Shown here one piece after another: positions 56,693-64,000 of a stretch of 64,000 nt of DNA. The first letter of the stretch is position 1. Each line of letters begins with the position of its first letter. Made by a program: the position numbers and the translations under genes. Source of the DNA: Liquorilactobacillus mali KCTC 3596 = DSM 20444 (lineage in GTDB: Bacteria; Bacillota; Bacilli; Lactobacillales; Lactobacillaceae); assembly GCF_000260415.1 (NCBI RefSeq), contig NZ_BACP01000033.1, positions 62,001 through 126,000 of the forward strand, written 5' to 3'. The notes beneath the pieces are model-generated. The model was not told where the DNA came from and made no database searches. It was given only the letters and a program-made list of their open reading frames with translations.

Positions 56693-57493
56693 TTACTCCT
56701 TGTTGATAAATAACGTTCCTAACTGTTCACCATTCAATATTTTAAAAATCACGGATGGATTTTCTCCATTGGCAAGAATCATGGTCTTATTTGCATTAAG
56801 CATTCTCTTTGCAGCTTTTAACTTCGTGGTCATGCCTCCAGTTCCAAGCTTAGTTCCACGGCCACCGGCCTTATCAAAGGTTTCATCGTTAATCTCATTG
56901 ATTGTGTACAATAGTTTTGCATCATCAAACTTTCTAGGATTCTTATCATAAAATCCATTAATATCGGATAACATAATCAATAAATCCGCATCAATCGAAA
57001 TTGCAACAAGGGCCGATAATTGATCATTATCTCCAAATTTAGTATGATGATCCAATTCGTCAACGGCAACTGTATCATTTTCATTAACAATTGGAATAAT
57101 TTTTAACTTTAACAACGTTTCAAAAGTATTTAAAACATTTTGTCTACTCGTTGGGTAATCCATTACATCATGTGTTAATAGTATTTGTCCAATTCTTTGT
57201 CCGTAGACCGAAAAGCGCTGCTGATAAACCGTCATTAATTGTGTTTGCCCAACCGCTGCAAGGGCTTGTTGTTCAGGAATTGTACTGGGTCGTTCACTCA
57301 TCCCTAATTGTCCTAGTCCAACTCCGATTGCACCCGAAGATACTAAAACAACTTCTTTGCCTTCATTTACCAAGCCGCTTAAGCTATAACACAGCTGGTC
57401 AATTGCCTGCAAATTCAATTTTCCATTTAGATGTGTCAAAGTACTTGTCCCTACCTTAACAACAATCCGTTGAGCTTCAATATGGCGCATCAC
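56693..57493 (-). CDS. proB: Glutamate 5-kinase (short form)
   Basis: A 266-residue amino acid kinase. The nucleotide-binding motif is VVKVGTSTLTH at the start, VSSGAIGVGLGQLG is the family core, and NENDTVAVDELDH with FGDNDQLSALVA binds glutamate and ATP. It lacks the C-terminal PUA domain of E. coli ProB, a common short form in lactic acid bacteria. It phosphorylates glutamate in the first step of proline synthesis. The first codon is taken as the GTG at 57493; the next codon ATG is the alternative. proA follows. Confidence 0.95.
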   Translation of the reverse strand: MMRHIEAQRIVVKVGTSTLTHLNGKLNLQAIDQLCYSLSGLVNEGKEVVLVSSGAIGVGLGQLGMSERPSTIPEQQALAAVGQTQLMTVYQQRFSVYGQRIGQILLTHDVMDYPTSRQNVLNTFETLLKLKIIPIVNENDTVAVDELDHHTKFGDNDQLSALVAISIDADLLIMLSDINGFYDKNPRKFDDAKLLYTINEINDETFDKAGGRGTKLGTGGMTTKLKAAKRMLNANKTMILANGENPSVIFKILNGEQLGTLFINKE

Positions 57494-57527
57494 AACCCAC
57501 TACTTTCTTAAATAATTAACTATTCTA

Positions 57528-58874
57528 TCATTTTTCGTCTGGACTTTCACTTTTATTCTCAACATGATGTCTAACCTCCAGCCAATCGATATAATTACGA
57601 TTAAACTCAGTTACTTTCAAATCAAGTTGATCAATTGTTATAATATCATTTCTTTTTACTTTGTAATTTTCAAGCAGATACCCAGCTATTGTGACACTCT
57701 CAGATGCATCAAAACTCTTATTTTTAATCTTGAAAAAGCGTTCAAAATCATAAAGAGTGGTTTTCCCAGAAATCTTGTATCCGCCATCTTTGTTCTTAAT
57801 AATATATTCACTGGACACATTATCTATTTCATCTTTAACAACACCAAAAAGTTCCTCATAAATATCTTTATCTGTAACGATACCACTTGTACCACCGTAT
57901 TCATCTAAAACTACTACAATTGGTGTTTGCTTTTGAATCATCTGCTGTAACAGTCCCTGAATAGGTGTTACTTCTGGAACCGTGATAATTGTACGTAATA
58001 GTTTGCTAACCAAAATACTATCATCAACCTGAGCTTGCCTTATTAAGTCATATATATATACATATCCTAAAACTCGATCTTTATCATTATTTGCAACAAC
58101 TGGGAAGCGACTGAACCCCTGACGCAGATAGTTATTCACGACCGTCTTGACTGAATCCGTAATATCAACAACTTCAAGGCTTGTACGATCCACCATAATA
58201 TCCTTAGCAATTTTATCATTAAAGTCAAAGGCCCGCTGCATGTAAATCAAATCATTCTTGTCCAGTTTTCCACCAGTTACAGCATTGCGTGACAACCTTA
58301 ATATTTCTGCCTGTGTTAACACATCATTGCTCTCTGTAGCTGGTGTCAAACCAAATAAGCGGATTATACCTGCTGCAGAAACATTCAACAACTGAACGAA
58401 AGGATAAAAGAGAATATGGAAATAATGTAATGGTGTAACTACAAGCATCATCATTCTCATTGGCATTTCAATACTCAAATTTTTTGGAACGATTTCTGTA
58501 ATAACAACTTCCAGATAAGTCAAAAAGAGCACTCCAAGAACTGCTCCTACAGCATGCATTGCTGTCGTTCCTAGAGGAGTAATTTGCAATACATCAACAA
58601 TCATTGTCTCAATTGTTGCCTCACCAATCCAACCTAGGATGATACCTGCTAAGGTCACACCTACCTGAGTTGTTGAAAGATATTCATTTAGATTCTGAAC
58701 CATTTTTAGAGCAATTGTTAATTTGCGTTTGTTTCCTTTTCCTTCTTCGAGTGCACTTTCAAGTGCGCTTTTTCTAGTTTGTACGAGTGCAAATTCTGCT
58801 GCAACAAAAAAGGCCGCAGAAAAAAAAACTATTGCTATTATTAATACATTGGAAGCCAGCTGACCGCCTGTCAA
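57528..58874 (-). CDS. CNNM/CorC-family transport protein (DUF21-CBS-CorC)
   Basis: A 448-residue protein. Four hydrophobic segments of a DUF21/CNNM domain occupy about 1-190 (FFSAAFFVAAEFALVQTRKS, VVITEIVPKNLSIEMPMRM). A CBS pair is at about 215-335 (IMVDRTSLEVVDI, GFSRFPVV, VVVLDEYGGTSGIVT). A CorC/HlyC C-terminal domain is at about 350-440. Homologues act in magnesium or cobalt efflux or are called hemolysin-like; the metal is not proven here. Start TTG at 58874 with GGGGA upstream. It precedes proB on the same strand. Confidence 0.9.
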   Translation of the reverse strand: MTGGQLASNVLIIAIVFFSAAFFVAAEFALVQTRKSALESALEEGKGNKRKLTIALKMVQNLNEYLSTTQVGVTLAGIILGWIGEATIETMIVDVLQITPLGTTAMHAVGAVLGVLFLTYLEVVITEIVPKNLSIEMPMRMMMLVVTPLHYFHILFYPFVQLLNVSAAGIIRLFGLTPATESNDVLTQAEILRLSRNAVTGGKLDKNDLIYMQRAFDFNDKIAKDIMVDRTSLEVVDITDSVKTVVNNYLRQGFSRFPVVANNDKDRVLGYVYIYDLIRQAQVDDSILVSKLLRTIITVPEVTPIQGLLQQMIQKQTPIVVVLDEYGGTSGIVTDKDIYEELFGVVKDEIDNVSSEYIIKNKDGGYKISGKTTLYDFERFFKIKNKSFDASESVTIAGYLLENYKVKRNDIITIDQLDLKVTEFNRNYIDWLEVRHHVENKSESPDEK

Positions 58875-58969
58875 AATCCATTCCCCATTTCATTCATTGT
58901 TCTATTGCATATCATATCATTTTTTTGCCTTTTAATGATGTATATAATCTCATTTTTTTAATTCTTCAC

Positions 58970-59008
58970 AAAAAGAAAAAAGTATGACAATAATAAAATC
59001 CGCCATAC
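58970..59008 (-). terminator. Intrinsic terminator after the MetA-like gene
   Basis: Minus strand: GTATGGC (59008-59002) pairs with GTCATAC (58988-58982), a 7-bp stem allowing one G-U, followed by TTTTTTCTTTTTG. It is about 37 bp past the gene stop at 59045. Confidence 0.65.
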
Positions 59009-59044
59009 CCTTTTCATATTACGTAAATTAATCGCTTTGTTGTA

Positions 59045-59887
59045 CTATACCAAATCACTACTTTTCTTTGATTTACTGCCACATCTTTTTTTTACTTGCG
59101 CTATCCAATTCTTAAAAAACATTACTTGTGTATCTGCCCATGAAAAAATGGGAGCTTTCATCTGTTCAAAATCTTCATAATAATTCTGCGGCTTTGCTAA
59201 TGTTTCAAACTGACTTGGATATGCTTTCAGTTCTCTTTGATATTCTTTTGCGAGGGCATCCTTGCCATATTCGAGATGGGCGAACAAGAAGACTTGAGGT
59301 TCGTTTTTAGCTTCAACTAAAAATAGATGGTTTGTCTCTGAAAGTGCCTTGATTTCTAAATTCTTATTTTTCCTAATTTGTTCATGATTCAATTCAGCAT
59401 AACGCGCATGCGGAGCTGTGAAACCTATAGGCAATCCTTTTAACAGTTTCGACTCTGTGAATATTTTTTGTCTATAAATACCGAATAGCTTGTGCGCTAA
59501 CATTTGCTTCTCAATTCCATAATAAAAATTTGCGGCTGCCATTGCTCCCCAGCACACATACAATTGTGGAATATCCAATTTCTTCAAAAGCTGAAATAAT
59601 TCTTTCAATTCGTTCCAATAAGTGACATCTTGAAAATCAATTTTTTCCAGAGGAGCTCCAGTAACAATAAAAGCATCCATTTTCTCCACTTCAAGTAGAT
59701 CTAACGGTTCAGATATACGTGAAACTTCTTCTGGTACCGTGCGTTCTTGATAATGCATTGTTGGATAAAAATACGTTACCCTAACAGGGATATCTTGTTG
59801 TTTCAATACAGAATTAAAACGTTTCTGAGTATCAGATTTGTCATGCATTACATTTAAAACTCCGATATTTAAAGTTTCGCTCTCCAA
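59045..59887 (-). CDS. Homoserine O-acyltransferase (MetA-like)
   Basis: A 280-residue protein of the MetA family. The nucleophile is C112 in VCWGAMAAANFYYGI. The characteristic VTGAPLEKIDFQDVTYWNEL and YRQKIFTESKLLKGLPIGFT are present, and the catalytic histidine lies in LFAHLEYGKDALAKEYQREL. The enzyme activates homoserine with acetyl or succinyl groups for methionine synthesis. The family name does not fix the acyl donor; acetyl is more usual in Firmicutes. It is slightly shorter than the usual 300 residues. The start is TTG at 59887 with AGGAG upstream. It lies alone next to pepF in divergent orientation. Confidence 0.82.
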   Translation of the reverse strand: MESETLNIGVLNVMHDKSDTQKRFNSVLKQQDIPVRVTYFYPTMHYQERTVPEEVSRISEPLDLLEVEKMDAFIVTGAPLEKIDFQDVTYWNELKELFQLLKKLDIPQLYVCWGAMAAANFYYGIEKQMLAHKLFGIYRQKIFTESKLLKGLPIGFTAPHARYAELNHEQIRKNKNLEIKALSETNHLFLVEAKNEPQVFLFAHLEYGKDALAKEYQRELKAYPSQFETLAKPQNYYEDFEQMKAPIFSWADTQVMFFKNWIAQVKKRCGSKSKKSSDLV

Positions 59888-60010
59888 TGTTTCGCTCCTA
59901 ACTAAAATAATCTATCGATTTTTTATTTTACCGCTCTAGGCAAAAAACTTCTAGTATAATTGTGAAGGAAATATGATAATAAAAGTAATTAATCAAAAGG
60001 AGGCTTCTGA

Positions 60011-61813
60011 ATGTCATTACCAAAAAGAAATACAGTCCCTGTCGAACTGACCTGGGATACTTCTACCCTTTTTAAATCTGAAAAAGAGTTTAATACTCAT
60101 TTAACAAAACTAAAACAGCTTGCTGATTCTTTTATCCTAAACTTTCAGGGCAAGCTAAAGAATTTTGAGACAATAAAAGACAGCCTTATTGCTTTAGCTG
60201 AGATCACTAAGGAAAAAGATTGGTTAGAACATTATGCATTTTTAAATCAATCAGTTGATATGTCTTCAGCAAAAGCCAATAATCAATTGCATAAATTTGA
60301 AAATATCAGTGCCCAACTAGCATCAGAACTATCTTTCTTTGATTCTGAAATGCTTGACTTTCCAACTGAAGAGCTTGCATCTTTTGCTGCAAAGCTTCCC
60401 GAATATAGTGCTGTTTTCAGGCATTACTTGAACGACAAGAAACAACGCCTAGCACCGAATATTGAAAAAACATTAGCGGCTTTAGCGCCGACTTTTTATG
60501 CCCCAGAGAATATCTATACTCAAATGAGAAGCTCAGATATGCATTTTGACAATTTCACAATTGACGAAAAAGATTATCCAATGTCCTTTGTTCTCTATGA
60601 AAACTATTACCAGTATCACGCTGATATCAAGATTAGACGTGCTGCGTTTGCAAGTTTCTCCAAAACATTGAACCAGTACAAGAATACTCTTGCTGCTATC
60701 TACTACACAGAAGTTTGCAAACAAAAAACATTTGCGACATTGCGTGGCTATAGTTCCGTTATTGACTATTTATTAGCCGAACAGGAAATTCCGCGAGATA
60801 TCTATGAACGTCAGATTGATACAATCATGGAAAAATTTGGACCAGTTATGCAGAAATATGTTAAATTAATCAAAAAAGAGCGAGGAATTGATGAACTAAC
60901 TTTTGCTGATTTGCAGATTGATCTTGACCCAGACTACTCCCCTGACATTGCGCTTGAAGATGCACCACAATATATATCTGATGCAATTGAGATTATGGGC
61001 AAAGACTATCATGATATGATTATGCAGGCATTTCCTGAAAGATGGGTCGATTTTCCGCAAAACCAAGGAAAAGAAACCGGTGGATTCGAAACGACCCCAT
61101 ATGATAATCATCCCTTCATCTTGATGTCATGGTCAGATCAGTTCGCTGATTTGTACACATTGATTCATGAACTAGGGCATGCGGGACAGGCATTGCTGAC
61201 TGCTGCAGTCAATCCCATTCTTGTGTGTGATCCATCTACATACATTGTCGAGTCACCATCTACATTTAACGAGTTGTTACTGACACATTCATTGCTGCAA
61301 AAAAGCAATGATCCACGGATGCAGAGATTTGCTTACACAAAGATGCTGACGAATACTTACTATCACAATTTCGTGACGCATTTATTGGAAGCAGCATATC
61401 AAAGAGAAGTTTATCGTTTAATCGATAATGGAGAGAGTTTTGACGGTGAACGCTTATGCGCTATTAAAAAAGGAGTACTTCAAAGATTCTGGGGCGATGC
61501 TGTCAAAATTGATGATGATGCTTCTCTAACTTGGATGCGTCAATCACATTATTATATGGGACTTTATTCTTATACCTATTCTGCTGGACTAACGATTGCA
61601 ACTCAGATGTACCTGAAAATAAAAAAGAATCCTGCAAAAGTCTCGGATTGGTTGAACTATCTAAAGCTGGGTGATCAAAAAGCACCCTTAGATGCAGCCA
61701 TGGTCGCAGGTGTTGATATGTCGTCAAATGAACCACTAGAAAAAACAATTGCATTTCTTGACAACACTGTAGAAAAAATAATTGATCTAACCACAGCAAT
61801 TAAAAATCAATAA
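60011..61813 (+). CDS. pepF: Oligoendopeptidase F
   Basis: A 600-residue zinc metallopeptidase of family M3. The HExxH motif is LIHELGHAGQ, with H386 and H390 as ligands and E387 catalytic. The third zinc ligand is the Glu in PSTFNELLLTHSLL (about 26 residues further on). The typical C-terminal YMGLYSYTYSAGLTIATQMY follows. PepF cleaves oligopeptides of about 7 to 17 residues inside the cell, acting after OppABCDF import. ATG with AAAGGAGG upstream. It ends before a perfect hairpin at 61846. Confidence 0.95.
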   Translation: MSLPKRNTVPVELTWDTSTLFKSEKEFNTHLTKLKQLADSFILNFQGKLKNFETIKDSLIALAEITKEKDWLEHYAFLNQSVDMSSAKANNQLHKFENISAQLASELSFFDSEMLDFPTEELASFAAKLPEYSAVFRHYLNDKKQRLAPNIEKTLAALAPTFYAPENIYTQMRSSDMHFDNFTIDEKDYPMSFVLYENYYQYHADIKIRRAAFASFSKTLNQYKNTLAAIYYTEVCKQKTFATLRGYSSVIDYLLAEQEIPRDIYERQIDTIMEKFGPVMQKYVKLIKKERGIDELTFADLQIDLDPDYSPDIALEDAPQYISDAIEIMGKDYHDMIMQAFPERWVDFPQNQGKETGGFETTPYDNHPFILMSWSDQFADLYTLIHELGHAGQALLTAAVNPILVCDPSTYIVESPSTFNELLLTHSLLQKSNDPRMQRFAYTKMLTNTYYHNFVTHLLEAAYQREVYRLIDNGESFDGERLCAIKKGVLQRFWGDAVKIDDDASLTWMRQSHYYMGLYSYTYSAGLTIATQMYLKIKKNPAKVSDWLNYLKLGDQKAPLDAAMVAGVDMSSNEPLEKTIAFLDNTVEKIIDLTTAIKNQ

Positions 61814-61845
61814 TTCACACACTGCCGCTGCAAAATCAGGAGTAA

Positions 61846-61980
61846 AGAGGAGTGGTTCAAAAGGTAACTTTTGAACCACTCCTCTGTTTATTCTGTATAA
61901 ACATACCATAAAAAAGTGTTTCACGTCATGCTGCTTCTGTCCACCCGGCGACCGCTAAATACTCGTAATTTCAAATTAAT
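61846..61980 (+). repeat. Dispersed hairpin-tail repeat, copy after pepF
   Basis: A perfect 18-bp stem: AGAGGAGTGGTTCAAAAG (61846-61863) pairs with its complement to 61885, then TGTTTATT. The tail starts TGTATAAACATACCATAAA and then diverges, with a late match AATACTCGTAATTTC. It lies 32 bp past the stop. Confidence 0.8.
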
Positions 61981-61983
61981 TAC

Positions 61984-62463
61984 CTAAGACTCTTGGAGAT
62001 TACTATCTTCATTCTTTTTTAAATTTTCCTGTATCTGCTTAATACTCAATAAGGTGTCAGCAACTATCTTTGAAGTCTCGTTTTTCAAGTTGCTTGTGTC
62101 TGAGTAAGATCTAATAAACAACCCCGAAGCATTTAAACTAGGTGATATAACAATAAGATTTGTTAATAACGGTACTGTATCCTCTACATCAAAAAAATTA
62201 TCAACACGCTTAATATTTGCAAAAGGCAAATTGATAACACCCGTCTCTAATACTATTTCAATGGATTCATCACCCATTTCTATTGGTTGAACAGCTTGTA
62301 CTACTTTTCCTTTTGAAAAAGCATTCTCAAAATCAGCAAATAAACGTGCCATAAAATTGTCCTTTAATTCACCAATCTCTTTAACTTCGATCTTATCCAA
62401 TACTATTTTAGTAATTTCATCTGCTTCAACTTGATTAATAAAATCCTTAACTTTAATTTCCAT
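61984..62463 (-). CDS. Hypothetical protein
   Basis: A 159-residue acidic protein with no family I recognise. It starts MEIKVKDFINQVEADEITKI and has a predicted mix of helices and strands. A strand-rich middle (ESIEIVLETGVINLPFANIK) is followed by a C-terminal helix with charged residues (SLKIQQENLKK-like). There are no cysteines, membrane segments or signal peptide. The ATG at 62463 has GGAAG 10 nt before it and AGAGGA directly adjacent, so the start is moderately supported. It stands between pepF (convergent) and the NAD(P)-binding gene. A cytoplasmic role is likely, but nothing more can be said. Confidence 0.55.
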   Translation of the reverse strand: MEIKVKDFINQVEADEITKIVLDKIEVKEIGELKDNFMARLFADFENAFSKGKVVQAVQPIEMGDESIEIVLETGVINLPFANIKRVDNFFDVEDTVPLLTNLIVISPSLNASGLFIRSYSDTSNLKNETSKIVADTLLSIKQIQENLKKNEDSNLQES

Positions 62464-62599
62464 TCCTCTTTCACTTCCAAACTCATTAAATGATTATTCT
62501 ATTGAAGATTCTAACCCATATTAAAAGTAAGTTTGGATAATGTCAAATTACATGGAATATCACTCAGTTATATCAGCAATCCTCCATAGTCTGCAAAAA

Positions 62600-62770
62600 G
62601 GCGGATGGCGTAAGTCAGTAAAATTTGAGTACTAACCTAAAATCGCGAACATAATAATTCCCTGACTCCGAATAAATTTGAAGTTAAACGACGAATTTCG
62701 ACTTGCAAACCACATTTATCCAGAATCAATAAAAAGTTTAGCTCAAAATCATCCTTTACCCAGTTTTGTT
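62600..62770 (-). repeat. Dispersed hairpin-tail repeat, degenerate copy after the NAD(P)-binding gene
   Basis: The hairpin region at about 62731-62767 is decayed, with only partial pairing. The tail to the left is well kept: on the minus strand GGATAAATGTGGTTTGCAAG, then AACTTCAAATTTATTCGGAG and TTAGTACTCAAATTTTACTG. It is an example with intact tail but failing hairpin. The sequence left of it to 62464 shows nothing recognisable. Confidence 0.7.
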
Positions 62771-62785
62771 CTCTATCTTTTTGTT

Positions 62786-63418
62786 CTATGCAGTTCTATG
62801 CATTAAATAACTATTATTACTCAACAAAATATTTCTAATTTCCACTGCAAACTTTGCTCTAGCAATTGGGCGCAAACGCTCCACCAATCTCGTTAATGGC
62901 TTTATTTTCGCTAAATTATTTAATGCCATTGCAATAGTATAAACAAAATGTCGTTCTTTATGATAAATTAACCCAGGATAAACGAATACAGCCCGTGTTC
63001 CCAACCGCTTTTTCAATTCATCTTCAAGCACAAGCTTGGCTTTCATATAGGCTCCCATCCCCAACGGTGCATAATTTGCGGAAACGAATAGAAACTTAGT
63101 ATCCTTGGCCTTTTCTCCTATAAACTTAATTACACTCATCACTGGTTCCACTGTTTTTTTATAATATTCATTATAATTTTTTGCAAACAGTACTCCTATC
63201 AAGTCAACAACCCAATCTGCGTCAGCAACTTCCTCTTGCCATGTTTCCGGTCTGGCTAGGTCAATACTTCTCCATGACACTTTCGGCCATCTTTTTTTGT
63301 CTTCCTCTGTTCCGCCATGTCGTGACATACTGACTAGTTCCATGTCATCATAAGAACTCAATTCTTGAATAATACCCTTACCTACGTACCCTGAGCCGCC
63401 CAATAATACAATCTTCAC
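62786..63418 (-). CDS. NAD(P)-binding atypical SDR-family protein
   Basis: A 210-residue protein from the GTG at 63418, with AGGGAG about 10 nt upstream; an in-frame GTG three codons earlier sits on that site. The N-terminal Rossmann motif is KIVLLGGSGYVGKGIIQEL, and VDLIGVLFAKNYNEYYKKTVE follows. Tyr and Lys of a classic YxxxK are seen only as AYMKAKLVLEDELKK. This fits the extended NmrA/complex-I-NDUFA9-like group that may bind NAD(P) without strong catalysis. Function unknown; some are oxidoreductases of quinone or sugar substrates. It ends at a decayed repeat-family copy. Confidence 0.75.
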   Translation of the reverse strand: MKIVLLGGSGYVGKGIIQELSSYDDMELVSMSRHGGTEEDKKRWPKVSWRSIDLARPETWQEEVADADWVVDLIGVLFAKNYNEYYKKTVEPVMSVIKFIGEKAKDTKFLFVSANYAPLGMGAYMKAKLVLEDELKKRLGTRAVFVYPGLIYHKERHFVYTIAMALNNLAKIKPLTRLVERLRPIARAKFAVEIRNILLSNNSYLMHRTA

Positions 63419-63503
63419 GCAAATCACTCCCTAATAAAAAAGAAACATGACACAAATCTATCTTGTCATATTTCCTTAATATGTTCTCTATAAATTCATC
63501 ATC

Positions 63504-64000
63504 CTAGAAAAATTGACGCAAGATATCCTTCAATGGTGGCAATTCTGGAATCTTCCAATAGTTCTCGAGATATTCTTGTCCAAACTTCATATATCCTTTT
63601 GCCTCATCCATAACAATCTTTCCTGGAAGTGGCGCATTATCCTTAACATAAGCATTAATTAAAATAGGTTTATCTGTAATTGTATATGCCTTGTCCAAGG
63701 CGGCCTTGAATTCATCATTAGATTTAACAGTGATACCAACACCACCGCATGCCTCAGCAAACTTAGCATAATCTACATCAGCCAAGTCGATCTGATAATT
63801 CAATTGCCCTGCTTGTTGTTGCTCATACTCAATAAATGCAAGCTTTTGGTTGTTAACAACCACACAAATAATAGGCAGCTTGTATTTTACAGCGGTCACA
63901 AAGTCCTGCATAACCATCGCAAATGCACCGTCGCCTTGTAATGCAACGACTCTCTTATCTGGATAAGCTACTTGTGCAGCGATTGCCCCTGGAAGTGCAC
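63504..64000 (-). CDS. Pyruvate oxidase, C-terminal part (gene cut by window edge)
   Basis: The frame is open to the window edge, giving the last 165 residues of a thiamine-diphosphate enzyme. GDGAFAMVMQDFVTAVKYKL, then PIICVVVNNQKLAFIEYEQQ, is the ThDP/Mg2+ motif (GDG...NN). The C-terminus has ILINAYVKDNAPLPGKIV and ends KDILRQFF, as in Lactobacillus pyruvate oxidases. The enzyme turns pyruvate, phosphate and oxygen into acetyl phosphate, CO2 and hydrogen peroxide. The related acetolactate synthase and phosphonopyruvate groups share the motif, but the QQQAGQLNYQIDLADVDYAK stretch fits pyruvate oxidase best. The N-terminal two thirds lie outside the window. Confidence 0.88.
   Translation of the reverse strand, partial: ALPGAIAAQVAYPDKRVVALQGDGAFAMVMQDFVTAVKYKLPIICVVVNNQKLAFIEYEQQQAGQLNYQIDLADVDYAKFAEACGGVGITVKSNDEFKAALDKAYTITDKPILINAYVKDNAPLPGKIVMDEAKGYMKFGQEYLENYWKIPELPPLKDILRQFF

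Noticed and set aside
56693-57493. Truncated proB because the PUA domain is missing
   Set aside because: The catalytic domain is complete and the short form is normal in lactic acid bacteria.

Overview
The window is a low-GC Firmicutes chromosome segment, almost certainly from Lactobacillaceae. The evidence is the lactic-acid-bacterial peptidase set (PepX, a PepI-like prolyl aminopeptidase, a PepC-type peptidase, PepF), RexAB-type AddA/AddB, a PUA-less ProB, a pyruvate oxidase, PTS sugar uptake and strong AGGAGG ribosome sites with many TTG starts. The genus cannot be fixed from sequence alone; Liquorilactobacillus or a relative is a guess. There is no prophage, CRISPR array, tRNA or rRNA that I can see.

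Layout. 1-7.5 kb is sugar metabolism: the 5' end of a PTS EIIB-type gene divergent from an AraC-family regulator, a LacY-type oligosaccharide symporter, a decayed ISL3 transposase fragment, and a bglP-bgl-licT beta-glucoside operon with promoter, cre and RAT/terminator leader. 7.9-9.8 kb holds a SDR/MerR divergent pair and a decayed IS1182-type element. 9.8-16.8 kb is housekeeping (guaA, coaA, helD, a DedA protein, a phosphoglycerate-mutase-like phosphatase). 16.9-22.7 kb is the oppABCDF oligopeptide operon. 23-27.5 kb has hflX and a glutamine-type ABC transporter. 27.7-30.2 kb is a minus-strand cluster with a guanylate-kinase-like protein, a Fur regulator, a serine-rich anchored protein and a two-part gene split at an A7 run. 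30.4-37.7 kb is amino-acid and peptide use (APC permease, PepX, PepI) plus MATE and a glyoxalase-fold protein. 37.8-44.6 kb has queT with a preQ1-I riboswitch, a repeat-bearing GH25 lysozyme and a run of small metabolic and redox genes. 44.6-52 kb is addA/addB. 52-64 kb carries a PepC-type peptidase, carbonic anhydrase, prs, proBA, a CorC-like protein, a MetA-like transferase, pepF and the 3' end of pyruvate oxidase.

Functionally, OppABCDF imports peptides that PepX, PepI, PepC and PepF can degrade, with APC and glutamine-type transporters for free amino acids. The beta-glucoside operon is wired as substrate-dependent antitermination plus likely CcpA repression.

The most notable non-genic signal is a dispersed repeat family of at least ten copies in 64 kb. 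Each copy is a hairpin of about 30-40 nt with a conserved loop-proximal core and covarying outer arms. Most copies carry a conserved tail of about 100-120 nt on one side. Nearly all lie just after a stop codon with the hairpin proximal to the gene, so the element seems to serve as, or travel with, transcription terminators. The second notable signal is a probable -1 frameshift or slippage site (A7) joining the two halves of the gene at 27.7-28.5 kb.
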